Shown here one piece after another: positions 7,976-16,772 of a stretch of 64,000 nt of DNA. The notes beneath the pieces were generated by a model that saw only the letters and a list, made by a program, of their open reading frames with translations, was not told the DNA's origin and ran no database searches. The stretch's first letter is position 1. The number at the start of each line of letters is the position of its first letter. A program made the translations under genes and the position numbers. The stretch covers positions 1-64,000 of the forward strand of contig JAVBUF010000009.1 of NCBI GenBank assembly GCA_031555615.1, in the 5' to 3' direction. This DNA comes from UBA935 sp031555615 (GTDB taxonomy: Bacteria > Bacillota > Clostridia > Lachnospirales > Lachnospiraceae).

Positions 7976-10900
7976 TTTTTTTCTCCCTCATAAAAATATC
8001 ATAGATACACGGTATTACCAGCAAAGTCAGCAGTGTACCGTATGTCAGACCCCCAATAGTTACAATTGCCATGGGTTTGGCCATCTCCGCCCCCATATCG
8101 GAACTGAACACCATCGTTGACATAGCCAGAATGGTGGTCAGCGCTGTCATTAATACCGGACGTAATCTGGTTCTTCCGGCCTCAATAAGTGCATCGTATT
8201 TGCTCATACCCCGGTCACGCAATTGGTTTACATAATCCACCAGCACAATACCGTTGTTTACAATAATACCAGATAACATAACAAATCCGATTACCGCAAT
8301 AATACTCACTACACTGTTACTGAAGTACAATCCCATAAATCCGCCTGTAAATGCCAGGGGGATGGTAAACATAATGATAAAAGGAGAAAGCAATGACTGA
8401 AATTGCGCTACCATGATCAGGAACATAAACAAAATCGCCAATATCAACATCAGCATTAACTGCTCCATGGCATCATTGATGAACTCATTTTCACCTGCAA
8501 ATACCAGCTCGTAGCCTTCCGGCATGGAATATTCGGCAACTGCTTTTTCCACCTCTGCTGAAACCAGGCCGACGTTATAATTCTCGGCAATAGCCGCTGT
8601 AACAGCAATATATCTGGTCTGTTCAGTACGGCTGACGGACTTGGGCGATATGGTATCTTCAAAAACAGCTATATCTGATAAGTTAACTTTCTCTTTTTTG
8701 CCCTCTTTATCCGTAACGTCTATCTGGATTTTTTTCAGGGTATCTCTGGTAAGGGCCAGATCTCCTGCATGCTTTACAAATACGTCATAATCTCTGATCT
8801 CAGTCTGCAAGGCCGTGGAGCTTGTGGCTGCCGCCAGCTTTGCCGCAATCTGCTGAAATACCTGGGCTACGGTCAAACCATGATCCATGGCTTTGTTACG
8901 GTCAATAATCCCTCGTAACTCACCGGTCGACTCTTCCATGCCATCAGAAACCTCGGTGGTTCCCTCTACCCCTGCTACGATAGCTGCCACATCACCGGCT
9001 ATGGACTGCAGTGTATCCAACTCACGTCCCCGCACCTGGATGGTAACACCACTGCCGCCCAATGCGCTTAAATCCATGTTGGAAGTTTGGATCTCCAATT
9101 CCATGTCCTCCCGCTCAACAATATCTGCCAGCATCTCTTTCAGTTCTGCCGCTATTTCTTCATTGGTACGCTCTTTATCTTCAGACATAACAATATAAAT
9201 AGTCGTTGCATCGGTGGCGGACTGACCGCCCCCGCCCCCCATCAGCATGGAATAATCCGAACCGCCCATATTGGCACCGACATCGGTTACTTCCGGTATT
9301 TCCATAATTCTGGCCACAACCTCATCCGTCACCGCGCCGGTTTTTTCCAGCAAAGTGTCCTTAGGCAGAGTCAGGTTGACAGACATCTGGGGACTGTCCA
9401 TTTCGGTCATAAAGGCCGTTCCCTTGGAAATGGATGCCATTGCACTGAGGCCCAGCAGTACCACTACCAGGATGAAAACAATCGCCTTAAAACGCAATGC
9501 AAGGCGCAATATTGTTTCATAACCATTGATAAATTTCATAAACAGCTTACTGTCTTCTTTTGATTTTGTCTTTTTTAATACTTTTGAAGCCATTGCCGGA
9601 ACCACCGTCAAGGCAATCACCAAACTGGCAACCAGGGAAAAGGCAATGGTCAGACCCATATCCACAAAAAGCTGTCTGGTAATGCCTTCGGTAAATACGA
9701 TGGGCGCAAATACACAAATGGTGGTCAGTGTGGATGCTGCAATTGCTCCGGTAACTTCTTTAGTTCCCTTGATAGCCGCTTCTGTCATGGAATAGCCTTC
9801 ACCCCTGAGTCGGTATATATTTTCGATGACAACGATGGAGTTATCCACCAGCATACCGATACCCAACGCCAGTCCCGACAGGGAAATGACATTCAGGGTC
9901 ACGCCGCTGAAATACATACACACGATTGCCGTCACCAAACTGATGGGGATGGAACAGGCTATTACCAGGGTGGGCCGGATATCCCGCAGGAAAATAATCA
10001 AGATCAGGATGGCCAATCCGGCACCAAATATAATATTGCTGAAAATAGAGTTCATCACCAGATCGATGTAAATACCCTGATCCATGAAAGTGATCATGAT
10101 CAGCTTTTCGTCCTCTTCCATCAGCTTATTAAATTTATCCAATAACCGGTCAGATACTTCACCCGTGGAGTATCCGGTCTGCTTCTGGATGGTTAAAAGT
10201 ATACCATGGTTTCCGTTGACATTTGCATAGATTTCATCGGAGTTATCAGTCATGAATACATCAGCCACGTCACCCAGGGTAATAACATCTACCCCTTCCA
10301 TATCCAGATTCATCAGGGGCATGGCTTTTAACGCCTGGATATCATCCGGCTTATCCCCTACTCTTACCAGATAGTCAATTCCTTCCTCGGTTACATATCC
10401 CCCGGGCATGGAAAAGTTCTGTGCCGCCAACAATGCTTTTATGGTTTCCGCCGTCAGGATGCCATGCATATCGGCACTGAGCAGAGCATCTTCTTTGGCT
10501 TCTGCCAACTGCTCCTCACCGTCCGCAATCTGATCAAGGGCGTCTTTCAGCTTATCCACATTTTCATCAATCTGTTTCTGGCCGGATTCAATCTGCTTTT
10601 CACCGGCTTCTATCTGCGCTTCCACAGATTCCAGCTGCATTTCACCCAGATTGATCTGGGACTGGGCGTTGGCAAATTCAATGGCAGCGGTTAGATTTCC
10701 TTTACTCAGTTCGATAATTCCACTGTCTACGGTGGTGATATTATTGTTGAGTTCCTGTAGGGTGGACTCCATGGTTTCAATGAACTTATCTGCACCAAGG
10801 CCCATGGTGGCGGAGTTGAGGTTGTTGGTCAGACTGGTTACCATTGCATCTACTTCTGCTTTTTTGCTTAACCCCGCCGTATAATCGGAATTAGTTTCTA

Positions 10901-12068
10901 TTGATGAAATGAGCAATGTAATTGCTGCCTTAATTGCCTGCCCCGAAAGGTCACCATCTTCGTCTACATCTTCCGGTAATGTCATCCATAATACTTCCTC
11001 CGGTATTGCGGCTGCCCACGGGCTCGTACTCATTTTATCTGAATCATTGATGCTATTTTTTAATGTATTTAAATTGGTTATTTTTTCTTGTATCGGCTGA
11101 AGAAGTCCCGCTATCTGTGCCTGCCCGTCTTTAGCCTGCTGCAATCCATCCTTTAACTTCTGCACAGTAGTAATCTGCGTAGTAGCCTGGATCTTCGCTG
11201 CTTCCAGATCAGCCTTGGCTGTCAAAAGATCCTTTTCCGCCTGTGCCAGCTCTGCGGCAGTCGAACTTTTCTTATCCTCCAGTTCCTTTTTTCCTTTTTC
11301 CAAATCGGCCTTACCGGTTTCGATTTCGGCTTTACCGTCGGCGATTTCGGTTATGGAGTCATTCAGTTCTTTCTGGGCTTTATTCAACTCTGTCTGCCCA
11401 TCCAGGATTTCTGCCTTACCGTCCTCCAACTCCTGGGCGGCATCTTCCATTTCTCCTTCAATGTAGCCGAATACCTGTTTATTGATTGTATCTATCTTTT
11501 CCTGACGGATAATGACATTGACACTCTCCTCCAAAAGACCGGATGCACTCACGGAAGCAACCCCTTCCATACTTTCCAGTTCGGGAGCGATTTTATTTTC
11601 TACCATCTCACTGACTTCCGCATAGGTCATACCTTCACCGCCCACGGCGGCGATCATGATCGGCATCATATCAGGATTCATTTTCATAATAATGGGATTT
11701 CCCACGGAGTCGTCCCAATAGCTTTTGATTTGATCCAGTTTCTCCCTGATTTCCAGGGAAATTGAATTCATATCCGTAGTCTGGGCAAATTCCAAGATAA
11801 CCAGCGAATAGTTTTCACTGGAAACAGAATTGATATTTTCGATATTACTTACCGTCGCCATGGTGGATTCCACCGGCTTGGTCACTACCATCTCCACCGT
11901 TTCGGGGCTGGCTCCCACGTAAGTAGTCATTACGATAACATAGGGGAGACTGATGTTTGGCAGCAAATCTGCCGTCATTTTTGTAAAAGATACTACTCCC
12001 AGTATAATTACAATTGCTACTGCCACAAGCACTGTATATGGCTTTTTAACACTAAACTTTCCTATCAT
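7944..12068 (-). CDS. RND-superfamily efflux transporter with a long coiled-coil insertion
   Basis: 1374 residues starting at the ATG at 12068 (AAAAGGAG 10 bases upstream). The HAE/HME-type RND architecture is clear: a first membrane helix at residues 9-27, a porter domain containing P-V-E-S-T-M and G-V-A-S-V-S, six helices with G-I-V-V-N-N-G-I-V-L-V-D-Y in the second half and G-M-L-V-D-N-S-I-V-V-I-E-N in the first, and the second porter half. An insertion of roughly 350 residues (about 200-550) in the first extracytoplasmic loop has regular E-L-x-x-G-K-A-E-I/L-x-x-G repeats and long heptads, predicting an extended coiled-coil hairpin. No membrane-fusion protein or outer component is encoded nearby, as expected for a Gram-positive. 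It is proton-driven export of unknown substrates, cotranscribed with its TetR regulator. Confidence 0.9.
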   Translation of the reverse strand: MIGKFSVKKPYTVLVAVAIVIILGVVSFTKMTADLLPNISLPYVIVMTTYVGASPETVEMVVTKPVESTMATVSNIENINSVSSENYSLVILEFAQTTDMNSISLEIREKLDQIKSYWDDSVGNPIIMKMNPDMMPIMIAAVGGEGMTYAEVSEMVENKIAPELESMEGVASVSASGLLEESVNVIIRQEKIDTINKQVFGYIEGEMEDAAQELEDGKAEILDGQTELNKAQKELNDSITEIADGKAEIETGKADLEKGKKELEDKKSSTAAELAQAEKDLLTAKADLEAAKIQATTQITTVQKLKDGLQQAKDGQAQIAGLLQPIQEKITNLNTLKNSINDSDKMSTSPWAAAIPEEVLWMTLPEDVDEDGDLSGQAIKAAITLLISSIETNSDYTAGLSKKAEVDAMVTSLTNNLNSATMGLGADKFIETMESTLQELNNNITTVDSGIIELSKGNLTAAIEFANAQSQINLGEMQLESVEAQIEAGEKQIESGQKQIDENVDKLKDALDQIADGEEQLAEAKEDALLSADMHGILTAETIKALLAAQNFSMPGGYVTEEGIDYLVRVGDKPDDIQALKAMPLMNLDMEGVDVITLGDVADVFMTDNSDEIYANVNGNHGILLTIQKQTGYSTGEVSDRLLDKFNKLMEEDEKLIMITFMDQGIYIDLVMNSIFSNIIFGAGLAILILIIFLRDIRPTLVIACSIPISLVTAIVCMYFSGVTLNVISLSGLALGIGMLVDNSIVVIENIYRLRGEGYSMTEAAIKGTKEVTGAIAASTLTTICVFAPIVFTEGITRQLFVDMGLTIAFSLVASLVIALTVVPAMASKVLKKTKSKEDSKLFMKFINGYETILRLALRFKAIVFILVVVLLGLSAMASISKGTAFMTEMDSPQMSVNLTLPKDTLLEKTGAVTDEVVARIMEIPEVTDVGANMGGSDYSMLMGGGGGQSATDATTIYIVMSEDKERTNEEIAAELKEMLADIVEREDMELEIQTSNMDLSALGGSGVTIQVRGRELDTLQSIAGDVAAIVAGVEGTTEVSDGMEESTGELRGIIDRNKAMDHGLTVAQVFQQIAAKLAAATSSTALQTEIRDYDVFVKHAGDLALTRDTLKKIQIDVTDKEGKKEKVNLSDIAVFEDTISPKSVSRTEQTRYIAVTAAIAENYNVGLVSAEVEKAVAEYSMPEGYELVFAGENEFINDAMEQLMLMLILAILFMFLIMVAQFQSLLSPFIIMFTIPLAFTGGFMGLYFSNSVVSIIAVIGFVMLSGIIVNNGIVLVDYVNQLRDRGMSKYDALIEAGRTRLRPVLMTALTTILAMSTMVFSSDMGAEMAKPMAIVTIGGLTYGTLLTLLVIPCIYDIFMREKKNDKDILITES

Positions 12069-12090
12069 AATATGTAAACTCCTTTTCCGT

Positions 12091-12102
12091 CCGACCGGTC
12101 GG
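12091..12102. promoter_or_regulatory. Palindromic TetR operator candidate
   Basis: A perfect 12-bp palindrome CCGACCGGTCGG, flanked by a partly symmetric GTC/GTCA. It lies between the -10 box and the ribosome binding site of the RND gene, about 10-20 bases after the likely transcription start, where a bound repressor would block transcription. The GACCGACCGGTC core resembles known TetR-family sites. Confidence 0.7.
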
Positions 12103-12118
12103 TCAGTTTCCAAAGTAC

Positions 12119-12147
12119 AGTATAGGGAGTTTCCATGTTAATGTCAA
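12119..12147 (-). promoter_or_regulatory. SigA-type promoter of the RND-TetR operon
   Basis: TTGACA, a 17-base spacer and TATACT, close to consensus, reading into the RND gene. The palindromic operator follows immediately. Confidence 0.85.
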
Positions 12148-12167
12148 TTATCTGGATTATAAAATTT

Positions 12168-12782
12168 TTATAAAAAAGCTTTTTTCAGTTTGATTTTGAT
12201 TCTCTGCAAGGCATTATCGGTAGATTTATCGTCTTTCCCCAACACTCTGGCAATCTCCGTATATTTCATCCCGATCAAATAAAGATCCAGCACTTGCTTT
12301 TCAAAACTACTGAGTTCTTTTTCTATAATACGCTCCAGGTTTTCCACATTTTCCTTATCAATCAGCAGCTCCTCCGGGCTCCGTCCGGTACCGGAGGCAT
12401 AGGCATTGATCAATTCCGCTTCTTCGCCATTTGTTTCTCTTTCCGCCGAACTGTAGAGGGAAATGTAGGTGTTGAGGGGTGTATGTTTCTGTCTTCTGGA
12501 GGCCTGTATGGCGGTATATATCTGCCGTGAAATACATAAATCAGCAAAGGTAAAAAAACTGGCATCCCGGCCGCTGTCATAGTCCCTGATGGCTTTAAAA
12601 AGTCCGATCATACCCTCCTGGATCAGGTCTTCATTGTCGGCTCCCAGAAGATACATGGCCTTGGCCTTGCTGCGGACCAGGTTCTTATATTTTTCCATGA
12701 TAAAATCGGTGATCTGTTCTTCCCCGTCTCTGAGCCGCACGATCAGTTCTTCATCACTGCTCTGTTGATACGCTTCCTGCAT
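12168..12782 (-). CDS. sigH: RNA polymerase sigma factor, SigH (Spo0H) type
   Basis: 204 residues starting at the ATG at 12782, which has AGGAAAG upstream; longer in-frame extensions run through the preceding gene and lack a site. It shows sigma-70 region 2 (D-N-E-D-L-I-Q-E-G-M-I-G-L-F-K-A-I-R-D-Y at about 60-80, then F-F-T-F-A-D-L-C-I) and region 4 with a helix-turn-helix (M-K-Y-T-E-I-A-R-V-L-G). The length and the sequence around region 2 match the SigH sporulation and transition-phase sigma factor, which drives spoIIA and other early sporulation genes. The start overlaps the SGNH hydrolase gene by 29 bases. It is the last gene of the cysE-cysS-mrnC-rlmB operon; in many Firmicutes sigH sits in this same neighbourhood. 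Confidence 0.9.
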   Translation of the reverse strand: MQEAYQQSSDEELIVRLRDGEEQITDFIMEKYKNLVRSKAKAMYLLGADNEDLIQEGMIGLFKAIRDYDSGRDASFFTFADLCISRQIYTAIQASRRQKHTPLNTYISLYSSAERETNGEEAELINAYASGTGRSPEELLIDKENVENLERIIEKELSSFEKQVLDLYLIGMKYTEIARVLGKDDKSTDNALQRIKIKLKKAFL

Positions 12783-14181
12783 GGTCTCTTTCCTCATATA
12801 TTTTAATAATTTCTGCCCCAAAATGCTCGGCCAGAATCTGATATCCGGCGGGATTACAGTGCACACCGTCAGGAGAAAAATTATAGATATTGGCGGCATC
12901 ATGAGAGTCCAATATATTTGAATTGTACAAATCTATAACCGGTATCTGATATTCCACACCCAATTCATTAATAATATTAACAAGATTTTCCTGGGGTAAA
13001 AGATAATCCCGGTCTTTACGCAAAATATCATGGAGCACATTGGGCAATGGGGTGGCAAAAATGATCATAGCTTCCGGATAATTCTCCTTCAGCCCTCGCA
13101 TCAATTCGTCCAAATCCCCGGCAAAGGTATCCGGCTTCCGCTCCGTCAAGTTACCGATATCGTCTGCGGTTACGCAAAAACCGTCATTGGTGCCGCCCAT
13201 AACAATAATAAGGTCCGTGTCGGCAGGAATCTCCCGGTAACGGTCTACAAATGCCTGATCCCAATATCTGCCGATAGAAGAACCTCCGATACCCAGATTG
13301 GTTACTTCTGCCGCACCTAATAATATCCCCAGTTTTGTAGGATAGCTGTACTGCTGATAATTATCCTGTGAATCCAGATTGGTGGCGGCCGTAATACTGT
13401 CCCCCAGACAGGCTATTTTCGTATTGCTGAAATCAACACTGCTGCCGGCGATCACTTTTTTATCCGCCTGATTAGCCTGTACCGTTTCCATATAAGAACC
13501 CTGCAGCTTCCGCCGCTCCCGCAGGGTCAGCTTGCCGCTGCGGATACGGGCCAAAGTTTCCTCTACCTGTTCCTCAGCTGCCAGATCATTACCGGATAAA
13601 TCGTTACCGGACAAATCGTTGGCCGAAATTCCCGTATAAGTCATGTAATTATCTGATAAACTATTTCCCGATAAATTATTTCCTGATAAGCTGTTTCCTG
13701 ATAAGTTGTTTCCTGATAAGCTGTTTCCTGATAAACTTTCTTCTGATCCATTACTGTTTATCACGTTAGCCGATACATCACTGGCTGTTATGCCGTTATT
13801 CTCAGACACGCCATTGCCTGACACATCAGCCTCTGATAAGGCATCATCTGACAACGAACTGCTGCTGATATCTTCAGGCATCTGTTCCTGATTCTCACGC
13901 TTCTCTTCAGTATCTTCTATATCTTCGATATCTTCTATGTCTTCAAAAATTTTAATGTTTTCTTCCAAAAAAGCCCTGAGTGCCTCTTCATCCTGGGATA
14001 ATTCTGCAATCCTGACTTTAATATCCTCTGCTTCGGCCTGCACACTGGCATAGCGGTTATGCCGCTCTTCCTGCCACTTTTTCTGGTTTAATCCCTGATA
14101 GACCTTATTCAGCCCAACTGCAATAAGCATAATGCTGACCATGGCAATTAACATCAAAAGAATTTTATGAATCCCATTCAT
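12754..14181 (-). CDS. Membrane-anchored SGNH/GDSL hydrolase with Ser-Gly-Asn repeat linker
   Basis: 475 residues. One N-terminal membrane segment (about 7-25) is followed by a coiled-coil (30-100), an acidic run of I-E-D repeats, and a low-complexity stretch of pentapeptides of the form L-S-G-N-N/S/D (about 125-200). The C-terminal SGNH hydrolase domain has block I G-D-S-I-T (about 262), block III G-G-T-N-D and the catalytic D-G-V-H near 450. The topology implies an extracytoplasmic esterase, possibly a cell-wall or glycan deacetylase, held away from the membrane by a flexible stalk. It overlaps rlmB by 4 bases and sigH by 29 bases. Its location between an rRNA methyltransferase and a sporulation sigma factor is unusual. 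The substrate is unknown. Confidence 0.85.
   Translation of the reverse strand: MNGIHKILLMLIAMVSIMLIAVGLNKVYQGLNQKKWQEERHNRYASVQAEAEDIKVRIAELSQDEEALRAFLEENIKIFEDIEDIEDIEDTEEKRENQEQMPEDISSSSLSDDALSEADVSGNGVSENNGITASDVSANVINSNGSEESLSGNSLSGNNLSGNSLSGNNLSGNSLSDNYMTYTGISANDLSGNDLSGNDLAAEEQVEETLARIRSGKLTLRERRKLQGSYMETVQANQADKKVIAGSSVDFSNTKIACLGDSITAATNLDSQDNYQQYSYPTKLGILLGAAEVTNLGIGGSSIGRYWDQAFVDRYREIPADTDLIIVMGGTNDGFCVTADDIGNLTERKPDTFAGDLDELMRGLKENYPEAMIIFATPLPNVLHDILRKDRDYLLPQENLVNIINELGVEYQIPVIDLYNSNILDSHDAANIYNFSPDGVHCNPAGYQILAEHFGAEIIKIYEERDHAGSVSTEQ
13586..13740 (-). repeat. 15-base tandem repeats encoding L-S-G-N-x pentapeptides
   Basis: About ten imperfect 15-base units (core CTGATAAGCTGTTTC on the plus strand, alternating with variants) encode the pentapeptide-like stalk of the SGNH hydrolase. 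Near-identical adjacent units make copy-number variation by slippage likely. Confidence 0.8.
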
Positions 14182-14921
14182 TTAGTCAGCCTCTGTCTTA
14201 CAATTTCATAAGCAAGCACACCTGCTGCCACGGAGGCATTCAAAGAATCAATGTTCCCTTTCATCGGAATAGATGCAACAAAGTCACATTTTTCCTTAAC
14301 CAGACGCCCTACACCTTCACCTTCACTGCCAATTACCAGGCCTATCGCTCCTTTTAAATCCAAATCATACATGGTTGTCCCGCCCATATCGGCGCAAACA
14401 AACCACAAGCCTTTTTTCTTCAAGTCTTCAATGGTTTGTGATAAATTGGTTACCTTCGCCACCGGAGTATAGTTCAATGCGCCGGCGGAGGTTCTTGCTA
14501 CTGTGGCGGTGAGCCCGGCGGCCCGGTTCTTGGGGATGATCACCCCATGTGCACCGGCCAGATTGGCCGTCCGGATAATGGCACCCAAATTGTGGGGGTC
14601 CTCGATATTATCCAGTAAAAAAAGAAACGGAGGTTCCCCTTTTTGTTCTGCCGCCTGTAAAAGATCCTCTACTTCCGCATATTCATAAGCTGCCGCATAG
14701 GCAATGACTCCCTGATGCTTTCCGGTCTCAGACATCTGATCCAGACGCTCTTTATTCACAAACTTTATCTGCGTATCATGCTTTTTGGCTTCCCGCTTAA
14801 TGGTCATCATGGGACCATCCTGACAGCCATCCAAAATAAAAATCTTATCAATGGGCTTGCCTGACCGGTACGCCTCTATAACCGCATTTCTTCCTTCAAT
14901 GGTAAATTCCTGATATCCCAT
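14178..14921 (-). CDS. rlmB: 23S rRNA 2'-O-methyltransferase, TrmH/RlmB family
   Basis: 247 residues, a normal length. The N-terminal substrate-binding domain (residues 1-75, containing E-G-R-N-A-V-I-E-A and H-Q-G-V-I) is followed by the SpoU/TrmH knotted methyltransferase domain with its three motifs: L-D-N-I-E-D-P-H-N-L-G-A-I-I-R-T, V-I-G-S-E-G-E-G-V and I-P-M-K-G-N-I-D-S-L-N-A-S-V-A. It uses SAM to methylate a ribose in 23S rRNA, by homology G2251. GGAGG lies 5 bases before the ATG. It belongs to the cysS-mrnC-rlmB operon, an arrangement conserved in Firmicutes. The exact target nucleotide cannot be fixed from sequence. Confidence 0.93.
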   Translation of the reverse strand: MGYQEFTIEGRNAVIEAYRSGKPIDKIFILDGCQDGPMMTIKREAKKHDTQIKFVNKERLDQMSETGKHQGVIAYAAAYEYAEVEDLLQAAEQKGEPPFLFLLDNIEDPHNLGAIIRTANLAGAHGVIIPKNRAAGLTATVARTSAGALNYTPVAKVTNLSQTIEDLKKKGLWFVCADMGGTTMYDLDLKGAIGLVIGSEGEGVGRLVKEKCDFVASIPMKGNIDSLNASVAAGVLAYEIVRQRLTK

Positions 14922-14937
14922 AATTTCCTCCGTATTG

Positions 14938-15378
14938 TTATATGCTTTTCCCTATTTTATGTAAACCAATTTGAATCAACTCCAAAATTCGTTCCATTTT
15001 ATCCTGCAAATATAAGTATCCGATCAAAGCTTCCATGCCGGTGGCCTTACGATAATCAGTTACGGACGCATTTTTCGCCGTGGTATAGGATTTCGCATTT
15101 CTTCCCCTTTTATACACCGCCATCTCTTCTTCGTTTAAATCTTCATATAAAGCTTCGATCATCGCCGCCTGGGTTCCCGCATTGACATATTGAATAGTCA
15201 TTTTATGCAAATCATTGGCTCCCCGATTGCCTCGCTCCACTACCACCGTACGGATAATCACATCATAAATGCTGTCACCGATATAAGCAAGGGTAAGAGG
15301 TGAATATGTCCGAATATCCACCTCTTTACAATCAAACGCTATTTTCAGTTGCTTAACAAGACTTACACTCTCTTCCAT
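14938..15378 (-). CDS. mrnC: Mini-ribonuclease III
   Basis: 146 residues: a lone RNase III catalytic domain without a double-stranded RNA-binding domain. Visible signatures are L-A-Y-I-G-D-S-I-Y-D (catalytic acidic helix), R-G-R-N-A-K-S-Y-T and Y-R-K-A-T-G-M-E-A-L-I-G-Y-L-Y-L. MrnC matures the ends of 23S rRNA in Bacillus-type bacteria, with protein L3 as partner. It overlaps cysS by 16 bases and lies next to rlmB, the standard Firmicutes context. Confidence 0.93.
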   Translation of the reverse strand: MEESVSLVKQLKIAFDCKEVDIRTYSPLTLAYIGDSIYDVIIRTVVVERGNRGANDLHKMTIQYVNAGTQAAMIEALYEDLNEEEMAVYKRGRNAKSYTTAKNASVTDYRKATGMEALIGYLYLQDKMERILELIQIGLHKIGKSI

Positions 15379-16772
15379 TTAACCCCTTCACGGGTATCTT
15401 CCAAAATAATACCCTTACGTAATAACTCATCCCTGATCTCATCGGCTCTGGCAAAGTTCTTTTCTTTTCTGGCCGCCTGACGTGCCGCAATCAGTTCTTC
15501 AATATCCACATCCAAATCTTCAGTCTTTTTTTCTACCAACAGGCCGCAGATATCGGAAAGTTTCACGATTTGATCCTTTAATGCCTTTAAAAAAACGGCG
15601 GATTTCTCCCCATCAGTATTACTGTTCACAAATTTTACCAATTCGAAAATAGCCGCTATGGCATCCGCCGTATTGAAATCATCATCCATGGCTTCTTCAA
15701 ATTTGGCGGTAAACCCTTCCGCTTCTTTCAGCAATGCTGTCTCTGTTTCACTTATTGTATCAGAAGTTACGTTTTCAAGCAAATAATTCAGATTTGACAC
15801 ACTGTTAACGATCCGGTCATAACCATTCTGAGCCGCTTCCATCAGTTCTGCGCTGAAGTTCAGCGGACTTCGGTAGTGGGCCGAAAGCATGAAAAAGCGC
15901 AATACCTGTAAATCATATTTCTCACTGATATCCCGAACCGTAAAAAAGTTTCCTGCCGATTTGGACATCTTTTTATTGTCAATATTCAGGAAGGCGTTGT
16001 GCATCCAATACTTGGCAAATTCCTTGCCATTGGCTGCTTCCGACTGGGCAATTTCATTTTCATGATGGGGAAAGACCAGGTCTTCGCCGCCGGCATGAAT
16101 GTCTATTTTATCACCCAGATATTTTTTGCTCATCACCGAGCATTCAATATGCCAGCCGGGACGGCCGTTGCACCAGGGTGATTCCCAGTAAGGCTCCCCT
16201 TCCTTCTTGGGCTTCCACAATACAAAGTCTAAAGCATCTTCCTTCTGATCTTCTCCCGATACCAGCAGAGAACGATTGCCCCCCTGCAGATCGTCCAGAT
16301 TCTTATGAGAAAGCTTACCGTATTCGGCAAAGTTTCTGGTGCGGAAATATACCGTTCCGTCAGGAGCGGCATAGGCATGGCCTTTTTCAATCAAAGTTCC
16401 GATCATTTCCAGCATCCCGCAGATTTCTTCGGTGGCCTTGGGATGGGTGGTGGCCGGACGCACGTTCATGGCTGCCATGTCTTTTTTGCACTCCGCAATG
16501 TAACGTTCGGAAATCACCGCGGCTTCCACTCCTTCTTCCACGGCTTTTTTGATAATCTTGTCATCCACATCGGTAAAATTGGAAACAAAGTTAACTTCCA
16601 GGCCTTTATATTCCATATAACGTCTGACGGTGTCAAAAACAATCATGGGACGGGCATTGCCGATATGGATCAGGTTATATACCGTGGGTCCGCAGACATA
16701 CATTTTTACCTTTCCTTCCTCCAGCGGAATGAAATCTTCTTTTCTCTTCGACAAAGTATTGTAAATCTTCAT
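15363..16772 (-). CDS. cysS: Cysteinyl-tRNA synthetase
   Basis: 469 residues, the usual size. This class I synthetase has a zinc-site cysteine in V-C-G-P-T-V-Y-N (about 28), the HIGH box H-I-G-N-A-R, further zinc ligands C-S-V-M and H-H-E-N-E, and the KMSKS loop K-K-M-S-K-S-A-G-N (about 268). It charges tRNA-Cys. The start directly follows cysE (no gap) and the end overlaps mrnC. Expression is expected to respond to uncharged tRNA-Cys through the T-box upstream of cysE, coupling cysteine synthesis and use. Confidence 0.97.
   Translation of the reverse strand: MKIYNTLSKRKEDFIPLEEGKVKMYVCGPTVYNLIHIGNARPMIVFDTVRRYMEYKGLEVNFVSNFTDVDDKIIKKAVEEGVEAAVISERYIAECKKDMAAMNVRPATTHPKATEEICGMLEMIGTLIEKGHAYAAPDGTVYFRTRNFAEYGKLSHKNLDDLQGGNRSLLVSGEDQKEDALDFVLWKPKKEGEPYWESPWCNGRPGWHIECSVMSKKYLGDKIDIHAGGEDLVFPHHENEIAQSEAANGKEFAKYWMHNAFLNIDNKKMSKSAGNFFTVRDISEKYDLQVLRFFMLSAHYRSPLNFSAELMEAAQNGYDRIVNSVSNLNYLLENVTSDTISETETALLKEAEGFTAKFEEAMDDDFNTADAIAAIFELVKFVNSNTDGEKSAVFLKALKDQIVKLSDICGLLVEKKTEDLDVDIEELIAARQAARKEKNFARADEIRDELLRKGIILEDTREGVKWKRV

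Noticed and set aside
12148..12190. AT-only inverted repeat after sigH (TTATAAA/TTTATAA) as terminator
   Set aside because: Stem has no G-C pairs and overlaps the upstream element of the RND promoter.
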